From NCBI GenBank assembly GCA_021773835.1, contig JAJFJQ010000008.1:158225-222224 (forward strand): a stretch of 64,000 nt of DNA, given 5' to 3'. Below, one piece after another: positions 7,356-18,200 of this stretch (the stretch's first letter is position 1; each line of letters opens with the position of its first letter). A program made the translations under genes and the position numbers. Source of the DNA: Gammaproteobacteria bacterium. GTDB lineage: Bacteria > Pseudomonadota > Gammaproteobacteria > Ga0077536. The notes beneath the pieces are model-generated. The model saw only the letters and a program-made list of their open reading frames with translations. It searched no databases and was not told the origin of the DNA.

Positions 7356-9134
7356 CTACAAGCCGTAGCGTTCGTTGACCCGCGCGACGAACTCGTCGGC
7401 GAACACGTGCATGTCGGCGTTGATGTCCTTGGCCTTGGCGCTCAGGTAGTTGTAGCCGAACAACGCCGGTATCGCGACACCGAGTCCCGCAACCGTCGCG
7501 AGCAGGGCGGCGGCCATGCCCGGCGCGATCGCCGTGATGTTCACATCGCCGGTGGCCGCGATGGCGGCGAACGTCACCATCACACCGACGACGGTACCAA
7601 GCAGCCCGATGAACGGTCCGCCCGAAATCGCGATCGTCAGCAGCACGAGCAGGGAATTGAGCTTCTGTCCTTCGCGTACCATCACGGCATCGAGGGTCGC
7701 ACGGATCGCCTCGAGCGATTTACGCTCGAGACCGGCGACGTCCGCACCGACCGACGGAGACAGACGCCCGCGGATTTCGCCTATGCCCTGCGCGTAGACC
7801 GCAAACAACGGCGAGTCGCCGAATGATTTCTCGCCGTCCGCGAGCGAATCGAGCTCGTTACCGCCGAGGGTCTCGTAAGCGCCCAGGAACTTGTTCGTCG
7901 CCCGGCGCGACCGCGACAGATAAACGGCCTTGAGAAACATCACGAGGATCGCAACGGCCATCATGACGCCGCACAGGCCGATGACGAGCTGCTCGACAAT
8001 GGCCTCTTTCTTACCGAACACGTTCTGGATAATGATGCCGAAGTGGCTGGTGTGCCCGGCCTCACCGCCCGCGCCCTCGTGATCCGCACTCTCGTCCGCC
8101 GCGTAGGTGAGCAGCGCGTCGTTGCGCTCCCCCTGAATGGCCGCGGCAAACGCGATTTCGTCCGCGCTCCTGGCTTTCGCGTCGATCCGCAACTCGTCAA
8201 TCGAAGCCGTCAGCAGACCACCTCCCTCGACATCGCCGCCGATGTAAATCGGCCCGCCCATCTCCGCGAACGTGGCCGGAGCGGTGCCCGCCGCCGTGCC
8301 GTCGAGGTACAGGCTCAAACCGTCGCTGCCGAGTACCACGGCGACGTGGTGCCAGCGGCCGGCGGCCAGCGGACTCGAACTCGCGACCTCGGTCTCGCCG
8401 ATGCGGGCCGTAAGGACACCGCCCATGGCACGCACCGACAACACCTGTTCGCCGTCTTCGCGGTAGAAGACCTGGGCGGGTTGTTCGGTCGGAAGCTCGT
8501 CGAGCTTCACCCACATTTGCAGGGTCATGCCCTTTGCCGGTACGAGACGCAGCTGCTCGGCGGCGGCGACCACGAGCGGCGCGGTTCCGGGCAGCAGGAC
8601 GCCGTTGCCGACGATGGATGCCGGATTCGGGAACACCTCACCGCTGACGACCTGCGTTGCGTATGCCGTGCTGTCGCCGGGCAGACCAACGCTCTCGTTG
8701 AAATGGAATACCGCGCCAGTATCGACGTCGAAGGTCGCGCCCGGGTCGTCACCCTTGACCGCGGCCTGATTGCCAAAATAGAGATAGAACTGGTCGTTCA
8801 TGGACTGCGGGCTGACCACCGGCACCTTGACCCATACCATCGCGATCTGGGAGACGGGATCGAAGCGCTCGACGTGATACTTCAGCGGGGTCAGGTCGTC
8901 GCCGGCGACAAACCGGAAATCCGCACCGCCGTCGCGCACGTTCAGAAACCGCGGGAAATTCCCACTATGTAAGCGCACCAGCACCGGCACCTCCGAGAGC
9001 ACCTGTTGCGTATTCGCGCCGGTGCCAGTGGTATTCACGGTGATGGATTTGCGCTGCGTCCACTCGGGCGACCACCAGCCCTGGGCGGCACTCGAGAGGG
9101 CCGCGAGCATAAATAAAAACGCCATACGTTTCAT
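7356..9134 (-). CDS. exbB: DUF2341-LamG-MotA/TolQ/ExbB fusion protein
   Basis: A 592-residue fusion. Residues 1-19 are a signal peptide. Residues 20-150 match the DUF2341 pattern (WWSPEWTQRKSITV, later FYLYFGNQAA). Residues 170-330 form a LamG/concanavalin-like beta-sandwich (MTLQMWVKLDELP, GRWHHVAVVLGSDGLSLYLDG). A membrane helix follows near 370-400 (VIGLCGVMMAVAILVMFLKAVYL), then the ExbB/TolQ channel domain with GPFIGLLGTVVGVMVTFAAI and a Gly/Ala-rich last helix. Normal ExbB lacks the large periplasmic N-terminus; here a potential sugar- or protein-binding module is joined to the proton channel. It lies 126 bases downstream of tpsA and is probably part of the same operon. The fused architecture is known in proteobacteria, its role is not. 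Confidence 0.85.
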   Translation of the reverse strand: MKRMAFLFMLAALSSAAQGWWSPEWTQRKSITVNTTGTGANTQQVLSEVPVLVRLHSGNFPRFLNVRDGGADFRFVAGDDLTPLKYHVERFDPVSQIAMVWVKVPVVSPQSMNDQFYLYFGNQAAVKGDDPGATFDVDTGAVFHFNESVGLPGDSTAYATQVVSGEVFPNPASIVGNGVLLPGTAPLVVAAAEQLRLVPAKGMTLQMWVKLDELPTEQPAQVFYREDGEQVLSVRAMGGVLTARIGETEVASSSPLAAGRWHHVAVVLGSDGLSLYLDGTAAGTAPATFAEMGGPIYIGGDVEGGGLLTASIDELRIDAKARSADEIAFAAAIQGERNDALLTYAADESADHEGAGGEAGHTSHFGIIIQNVFGKKEAIVEQLVIGLCGVMMAVAILVMFLKAVYLSRSRRATNKFLGAYETLGGNELDSLADGEKSFGDSPLFAVYAQGIGEIRGRLSPSVGADVAGLERKSLEAIRATLDAVMVREGQKLNSLLVLLTIAISGGPFIGLLGTVVGVMVTFAAIAATGDVNITAIAPGMAAALLATVAGLGVAIPALFGYNYLSAKAKDINADMHVFADEFVARVNERYGL

Positions 9135-9260
9135 GGAGTTGACAGACCTCCCCCGGGAGTCATTTAACTTGAAGCGAACGCGTCGATTATTACGGCAGTT
9201 AATTACAGGAATGTGACGTTTATGTTGCAGTTGAGCGCATGCAAATGGTTCTGCCGAACC

Positions 9261-12200
9261 TCACGTGCCGAACCCGAGCACCTCGACTTGGATGATCGAC
9301 AGTGACGCGGTATCGAAAGCCTCGGCTGCCTGCGCCGCCTGTTGCGCTGCCCTCTGGTCGGTCTGTTTTTCGGTGGCTTTCGTCGCACTTGCGGCGACGT
9401 CGCCGACCGACACGAGCCCCGCCGCGAGCCCGCCCGTATCGCCGGCCGGCACGCCTATCGCGACACCGCCGACATCGATGTTCTCGGCGCCGATGACTTC
9501 GGTGGCGCCAATAACGATGTTACCAGCCGAACCGATACCGGCGTCGCCGGCGTTGATCACACCCTGCGGGGCGAACAGGAACAGCGTGCCGGGGGCGACA
9601 CCAGCGGGCGCGAAATTGCGGATGCCGCTGCCGACGACCTGCAGCGGCGGCTTGTCGAGAAAATTACCGAAGGGATCGTATTCCGGCGACGGTATACCCA
9701 GCGACGTCGCCGTTTTCGCGCCGCGCCCGGCGTCGATATCGCCGGTGGACGACCAGATGAGAATATCACCGCCCTGCTGCGCGAATACGCGGGTGCTGTT
9801 GACGTTGAAGTCGTCGTGCACGAACGCCTTGATGTCGCCTTCGCGAAACGCAATGAAACCGAGTTCGTCGTCGCCCTTGAAACCCGCGCCTAGTCCCTCG
9901 GTCGCCGTCAGGCCGGCATCGACGATGCCGCCGGGGGCGAGCAGGCGGATGCTGCCGCCTTCCTGCGTCTGCACGGTGGACAGCGGCGTGCGCACGTTGC
10001 CCGTGTATTCGGTGCCGGCGAACAGGGTCGCGATCGCCGTGAAGCCGCGCGAGTAGTCCTGGAACGACAGCGATTCCGGATCCGAGGCCGCCACGCCGCT
10101 GGCCTCAAGCTCCGCGAAGAAAATGTCGGCGACGAACGGCAGCTGATCTTTGTGCTCGAGTTGCGCGAACTGATCGACCGGGGCGAGTGCCGCATCCACA
10201 CCGCGACCGGCCGCGCGCTGCTCCGTGAGGTATTGCCGCAGCGCGGTTTCGTATTCCCCGCCGCCATCCGCATAAGTCGCGATAAAATCCATGAGGTCGG
10301 GCGATTCCGTCATACCCGCGAACAGGTTCACCGAACCGCCGCGCTCGGCGAGCCGCGAATCCAGGGCGGCGCCCACGGTGACAATACCGCTCGAGGTGCC
10401 CATGTTAATGTCGCGCCCGGCGAGGAAGGAAAATTCGCCCGGACCTTCCAGGGTATAGAACGTGCTGCCGGAACTCAGCAGCGCGCCGGACAGGGCGTTC
10501 CGCACCGTTGGCTGCACGATGTCGCGGCCGGCGACGACGATGCTGCTGTCACCCGCATTGACGTGTTTGCCGAAAACCGACACGCGAGACACGTCGCGGC
10601 CTGCCTCTAATACGAACGACTTGCCGCTGGTAAACCGCAGGTTCCGGATATCGCCGGCATCGGCCACAACGACGTTGGGTTTTATGTCGCCACCGTGCAG
10701 CGGTGTCAGTCCCGGCACGTCGGTGCCGAGGACGGCGGACGCGCTGGCGGCGCTGGTCGTGAGATCGCTGGTCTCGAGCGCGCCCGGGTCCGCCTCGATC
10801 TGCGCTATCTCGAGTACGCTGTTGCGGGCGGGCCCAATGCCGTTCTGCGCGAGCAGGGTGAACGTTCCATGGCTGGATGGAAAAAACGACATCGGGCCGG
10901 CAACCAAGAGACTGCCCGACGCCGCGAGCACGTCCACGTCGTCGGGATACATATTAAGGAGGGTATTGAACGTCGTGAAGACACCGGCGTCCGCCACCGC
11001 CGGATTGTTAAAGCGCACGTCACCCGAGGACGCGACGACGTTGAGCGCGGAATTCGGCGTCATGCTGAAGTATTCGGTCTCGAAGAAGCCCACGAGCGGG
11101 TTCGGATTCGACAATCCCGCCCGCGTGATCGTCGGATCGACCACGAGACCGAGTTCGACCCCGCGCGCCGCCTGCAGGTCGAATGCGGCATCACCGATGA
11201 ACAGCCGGGGATCGGTCGACGGCGCGTCGGCGGCGCCGATCGCACCGAACGACCGGACCGTGGCGTTCCCGCGCATTACTGCGAAGTCGATGTCGCTGAC
11301 ATCACCGCGCGCGAAGACGTCGATCGTGCCGCCGCCGAGTTCGGTGACATCGTCATTGATCACTTCGACGAATTCGCCAATGAAACCGAGGGTCGCTGCA
11401 CCATCCTGGCGGCCCGAGGTCGTCATCGAGATCTGGCCGCCGTTGATCGCGCCGCCGGCTTCCAGCGCAATGTCGCCACCGGCGAGCGAGACGACATTCT
11501 GGTCGAGCAGCGACAGCGAATAGGCCCAGGCGCGCGGTGCCTGCGAGAACGAGGATTCGGAAATAAGTCCATAGTAGTACGTGAAATCCCGGATCGTCTG
11601 ATTCGAGCTGACCATGTCGATGTCACCACCGGCCCGGATATCGATATCGCCACCAATCTCCGGGTATGACGTGCCGGTGGTCCACAGAAAGAAGGAACCG
11701 GTAAACTCGCCGCGGAAATCGACGGGATCCATGTGTCGTCCTGTTGACGCCAGGCTGGCGCCCGCGGCGAAACTCATATTGCCGCCGCTTCGCAACACGA
11801 TGTCGCCGGTGCCGGTCCAGATATCGACGTTCGTGCCGACCGCCAGGGCGCCGGTTCCGTCGACGACCGCGAGCGCATCAGCCGCCGCCAGGTCGGCACC
11901 GGCAACAAAACGCAAAGTCCACGAATCGTCCGCATCCGCGATGAGACCGCCGAACAGATCCGTGGTGAGACCGTCCTGGATGTCCGCCGCGATGGTTACA
12001 TCCGCGGCACTGCGAAACGTCAGCACACCCGGTGTGATACTCGCCGCGTTGAACAGGCTGGTAAAACTGAGGCCGAGTGCGCTGACGTTCATTGCCCCGG
12101 CGGAAAACACTTCAACACCCGGCACGACACGGGTCGCAAGACCGGTCACACCGCTGCCGGAGAGCGCCTGTGTCACCCCCGCGTCGCCGATGATCGCAGC

Positions 12201-15200
12201 GACGTCACCGACACCGTAACGTTCGTGCCCGACCAAATCGAGCTGGCGCGCGCCCGTAATGGCGGCCTCGATGACGCCGTTCATGACCGGGCCCGCGCCG
12301 TCGACGCGGGTGCCGAGATCGACGCCGTTACCTGCGGTCCGCGGGGCAGTGAGACGAATGAAACCCGAAGGGTCCGCGACCAGGGTTCCCGTGTCGGTAG
12401 CCTTCGTGCCGGCGACGCTCAGCGCCGCCTGGTCGGTACCTGAGGTTTCGAACACGAGCTGCCCGCCGGTGCTCGTGAGGTGAATGCGTCCGCCAGCAAA
12501 TCCGTCATCGTAGACAGGAACCTCCGAACTGCCGTACGGCGCGAGAAAACCACCGGTCGACACGGCCGAGAGCTGCGCGCTCGCGCCGACGACGAGATCT
12601 CCCCCGGCAATGAGTTCGATCAGGCCGCCGCGTTCACCCGTAGCGGACAGACTACCGAGCAGGTTCAGATCACCGTCGTCGACGGCGAGCCGGATTTCAT
12701 GCGCGCGCACCGTGTCATCCACCGCGACCGTCAGGTCTTCACCCGCGCCGCGTATTCTGAGTGAACGTTCGCCGGAAAAACCACCGTCGTTCAGAAGGGT
12801 ATTAAGTCCCGAAAACGTCGTGCCGTCGGCGAAACCGTTGACGTCGAGACGCGCAGTCGCGCCTTCACCCACGCCGTGCAGGCGGGTAGTCGCAGCGATC
12901 TGCAACGTGCCGCTGGCGGAAACGTCAAGCATACCGCCGTCGACGACGATGTCACCGCTGCCCGCCGCGACATCGATCACCGCATTCGGCGCGAAAGCGA
13001 CGTTGCCGCCGGCCGCTTCAATGCGCACGATCCCGCCCGGCGTGTTGACCCCGACCGGGCCGAATGCTGTCGCCTCCAGACCGCTGGTATCGATATGTGC
13101 CGTGGGACCGAGCAGCACGTCGCCGCTGCCTGCTGTGAGTTCGACGACGCCACTGGGGGCAAACAAGGTCGATCCGAGAGTCACACTGTCGGCGACCACC
13201 TTGATGCGGCCACCGAGGTGACCGCGCTTGGAGGGCGTTTCGGGTTCTGCGGCGACGGGCAAGCGATTGATCTCGAGATCGCCGGTCGCGGCGAACGAGA
13301 GTGCGGCCGCGTTCTGCGTCGTCACCCGGCCGGTGTCGACCTCGAGCGTACCTGCGTCCACCTCGATTGCGTGCTCGGCGATGCCGATCACGTCCGCGGC
13401 CCGCAGGCCGACATTGGCGAAGCCACGTATGTCGAAATCGCCATCTTCGATCACTGCCGGATCGAGGGCCGCGGTATGGCCGAGACGCACGCTGCCGCTC
13501 GCGGTGAGCATCAGGTCGCCGGTGCCGCCGGCGGGCGTAGTGAACAGAGTTCCGGCCGTGTTTCTGAGTTGCAGTTCGTCGCTCGCAATCGTTACCGTGC
13601 CGACACCCGCGCCGCCGCCGATCCCAGCCGCGTCGATCAACAAACGCGAAACGACGAGGTCGACGTCGCCGAAAAAGTCGACCGTCGAACGACTGACGAG
13701 TTCGAGCTCATCAACGATCACGGCGCCGGACTCGTCCACGATGAGCTGGTTCAGCACCGTCGGGGAAAGTCGCAGTCCGCTCAGCGCACCTGGGACGTCG
13801 CCGATCAGGATCCGTGCCGCGCCGAAATGAACACCGGCGCCGCGACCGGCGGTAATGTCCGCGCCGTCGATGATCGTCTCGTCGCTGGAATCCAGAATCA
13901 GGGCGCCGGCGCCGAACAAGGTCGCGCCGTCCTCGACGGTAAGCGTGGCGCCCGACGTTGCGCCCGTATCGTTGCGGTTGTAGCGCGGCAACTCGCCCGC
14001 GGAGACCAGCAGCAAGGCGCCGTCGCCTTCGACCGTGAGAGACGAGGCACCGCCGGACTTGCTGCCGCTCGCCGAGACTGCGGCGCCCGCGTCGACCGTG
14101 ACAGCGTCGGTGCCGACCAGGATCAATTCGGGCAGGGTAATGTCGGTGCCCGTATCGACGCTGACCGACTCGGCCGTGACGACGTCGATAACCGAACTAC
14201 CGCCGCTGCCGGCGCGCGTGCCGCCGATAAGAATACTGTCGGCGTTCAACTGCTCCAGGCCGGCGGCGTCGAGCAGAATCGTGCCGTCGGCAACCATCGA
14301 CTCGCCGGGCGTCCCGACGACGATGTTTCTGGCCGAGATGTCGACCCGCGATCCGATGCCGGCCGGATCCCGCTCCGGCGCGATGGTGCCGCCGAGACTC
14401 AACGAAGCGTTCGTCGCGATCGACACCGCGCCGGCGTCGCGTGGCAGCAACGGCGGCTGCACGCCGAGATCGCGGGCGTTCGCGCTGAAAAAAGCATCGG
14501 CGGAAGTCTCGGCGTATTCGGCCCGCTGACGCACCGCCGCGCCGGTTTCAACCGTGAACAGCGATACCTCGTTTACCGCGGCACCGTCGCCGAATTCGCC
14601 GATACGACCCGCCGCCAACGGGATCCCCGCGGCGCTCTTGGTGGGATTGACCGTAACACCAGGTGCACTGCCGGTATCTGGGGCTGGTGTCAGTAACACC
14701 GCGCCGGGCAGCAAGGCATATCGCGGCGGCAGCACCGCGTAACTGCCGGCGGGCAGACCGCTGTCACCACCATCAGTAATGACGATCTGCGCCGTCGCGC
14801 CGAATTCGAATACGGGCGTTTCCAGCGGATCGACCGGGCCCACACCGCGTTCGTTCGGCAACAGCGCGAACGAACCGTTGCCGCGCGACGCATCGAGCAG
14901 GTCGACCTTGCCGAGTGGTCCCGGCAGAAATTCAGTCGCGATGAGGTCACCGCCGCTGCGCACGTCGAGGATGGCACCTGGGTTGATCTCCACCACGCCG
15001 ATCGGGGTCGGCGTGCCGCCGACGTCCTCGACCCCGTCCGCGATCAAGGAAATGCGCTTGTCGGGCGGCAGCTCGAACTCCGTGTCGACGGCGTCGAAGA
15101 CCCGGGTCGTGCCACCTTCGGGGAACGGAAACGCCCAGTCGCCGACTTCCGTGCGCCCGAACAGAATGCTCAATCCGCTGGCGGTGACCGACGTGAGGCT

Positions 15201-18200
15201 GTCGGCACCGAGGATCAGTTCGGAGTCCGCATCGAGCGTAATCGATCCGATGGGCGCGAACACGTTGCCGAGTTGATGGATGCTATCGGATTCCACCGTG
15301 AGCCGGCTGCCCGCCGACAGCGGAATGGCTTGGTTCGACCCCGCGTTGCCCGCGAACGTCACGCGGCCGCCTTCGAGCTCGTTCAGGATGAGAAAATTAG
15401 TCAGGGTAGAGCCGTAGATGCGGTCGCCGCGCAACAACACGTCCGATTCGGCGATGAGCGCACCGGCGACGTCGAGCGACAGATCGTTCGGCGCACGAAC
15501 GCCGCGAAAACGTATGTCCCCGCGGCTGGAGAAGCGGACTGCGTTCGCGCTGCCGCCGAATCCGCGCAGCGCGGTGAATCCTTCGAAATCGATGAAATCC
15601 GCTTGGAAGGTTGCGGCGCCGATCCCGGGCGCGGCGGAAAAGTATTTGGTCTCCGGATCGATCCCTGCGCCGATCCCAACAACGGGCGTGTCGCTGGTGA
15701 CGAAATCCTCGTTCGCGAATCCGAGGCGCAGATATCGGGTATTAATTGTGATGTTGCCGCCGTCTGACTGAATGACGGGTGCTTCGATCGACAGCTGCCG
15801 CGGTATCGCTATCGTGCCATTGCCGACGAGTTCAACCACGCCCTGCATCACCGGGTCGGGACTGCTCGCATCCGACAACGAGACGGGATCTTTCTGCACG
15901 AGATTCGGCGATGCCGCGAGATCCAGATCCGCGAAACCGCCGGCGGCGAAAGCACTGAGTGAGAACGTGCCGATATCAAAAATCGCATCCGGCACGGCCT
16001 CGCCCGTTGTGATTCCGGCCGGGAACGCCGTTTCTCCTAGCAATACCCGGATCTGTTCGATGCCGAAGGTTTCCGTCGAGCCGTCGATCACAGCCTCGAA
16101 GGTTTCGGTAATCACCGCGGGAAAATCGACATTAGGATCGACCACACCCTGATTCGTCTGCCGCAGGTTGCCGTCCATGGTCAGCGCCAGGGTCGCGCCC
16201 GTGGCGCCGAGTTCGGACGCTGCCCCGCCCTTGAGATCGGAAAAGAACTGGATGCCCGCGGCGGAAGTGAGGCGGATTTCGCCGGCATCCGAACCGACGC
16301 GCACGATGGCCGCTTGCGGCAAGCCGGACCCGGGCGTGGCCGCGGTGATGGTGAGATCGCCTATGCCGCCGGACACGTCGACTCTCGATCCGGGCATGCC
16401 GATCACGTAACCACTGCGGGCGTTGATATCGACCGTGCCGCCGGCAACGAGATCGACCGCATTCGTGCGTCCGAGCGCGTCGCCGCCCGTGGGGACCACC
16501 GCACCGGAGACGTCGATGAGGCTGCCGCGCGCCAGCCACACGCCGAAGTCCGGCAGGTAGCCGAAATTCGCAACCGGCGTCGTGGCCAGAGAGACCTGCC
16601 CGCCACGAGCGGTGAGCGCACCGGAGACGATGATGCTGCCGTCGTTGGAGAGCGACAGCGCGCCGCCGGTATCCACCGCAATCCGGGTCGTCGCCGGGAT
16701 CGTCAATGCCTCGTTTGGCGCGATTGCGCCACTGATGGTCGAGAACACCTGCCGGCTCTCGACGGCGAACGAGGTCGGCATGCGCAGGGGGTCGTCGAGC
16801 AGTTCAGTTACTGCAAAGTCGTCGATATCGGTTCCGCTGACGGGCAGCTCGCTAGTGCCGGCCAGTCCGCCCGTATCGGGCAGCATAAGGTCCAGTGCCT
16901 TAATGTCGAGATCCAGACCCGGGGCGACGACTACCGCTCGTTCGTTCGATGCGAGCTCGAAATCGTGAAACCCGAATTCCGAGAACAGGGCCGGGGCAAC
17001 GGTCACGGTTCCCGGCGCAGGTACCCGATCGCTGCCATCCACGAGTACCTGCGGCACGTTCAGCGCAAAACGCGATCCGTTCGCGGCACCGGCGAACGTG
17101 AACCCCTCGAACCGCGCCGCGATCTCGACCGCGGATGACGTAAGCGTATCGACCGTCGCCGGCGACAGCAGGAACGTCGTCGCCGTTAGCGACACCTCGC
17201 CACCGCGCCCGGCTTCGATCTCCCCGGACGCATTAACGTACGCACCGCCGCCAACGTCGACGAAGCTGCCGGCCGCGAGGCTCAGATCACCGACGACGTT
17301 CGCGGAAAACGACCCGCCGTCGATGAAGATCGGATCGTTGTCGGCGGTTTGTGTGCGCGCGACATCATCGAGCACCCAGGCGCCTTCGAGATCAATCGTC
17401 GCCGCGGCGCCGAGGGCGATCGCGCCGACGTCGTCCTGGAGCTTTTCCGCGTCGCTGTGCGGGGGATTCACGATCAGCGCCACTGTGGCGCCGGGTCCCG
17501 CGATCGTGCCATCGATAACGATGGCATCGGCAGCCCGGATCGAAAGCGATCCCTGCGGCCGCAGCGCGAGCGCCGCTCCGGCGACGAGTTCGAAGTCCGC
17601 CAGCGCCAGGTCGTAGTCATCGAATCCTTCGGCGCCGAAACTGAAGCCGTCGCCGTCGTACACCAGCGACTGCCCGAGAGTCGTCGATATGAGTCGCAGT
17701 TGCCCGCCGGCGGCGATTTCGTCGAACGCGCGCGTAAATCCCGACGACGCACCGGGGGCCTTGCGCTGCAGATCGCCGTGTACGGTACGCGCGTACAACT
17801 CGCCGCGCACATCGAATTCCGGCGCGGTAACGGCTATCGATCCCGCATCCTTGCCTTCGAGATAACCGGGCTGGAACCCGGTCAGTGCCACGAGTTGCGC
17901 GGGCCCGAAACTCCAGAACGATTCGGTGGTGGCTGCGCCCCACTTTTCGTGTTCGAAATCATTATTCGAAAGCACCGCATCGTAAGTGATGAACGGCGAC
18001 GCCTCGCTGACGTCGACGACCCGGCCCTCGACGATCAGCTTCGTTGCGCCGACAAACGCACCCGCGTATGTCAGCACGCCACCCGAGACGTCGAGCACGG
18101 CGTCGGGTTCAACGACAACCGCTTCGGCGGCAGTTAGCGCGATACTGCCACCCACCGTCGATCGCTCCGCAACCGTGCGTTCGACGTTCGCGACGGCGGC

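Noticed and set aside
9186..9218. Three 11-base units upstream of exbB (CGTCACATTCC, TGTAATTAACT, GCCGTAATAAT on the minus strand)
   Set aside because: They match the PhoB unit at only about 6-7 of 11 positions and lack the TGTCA core in register, so they are too weak to call.
12876..14696. 606-codon open frame on the plus strand inside tpsA, and many similar ones
   Set aside because: These are antisense frames of a GC-rich repetitive gene with no start signals or recognisable domains.
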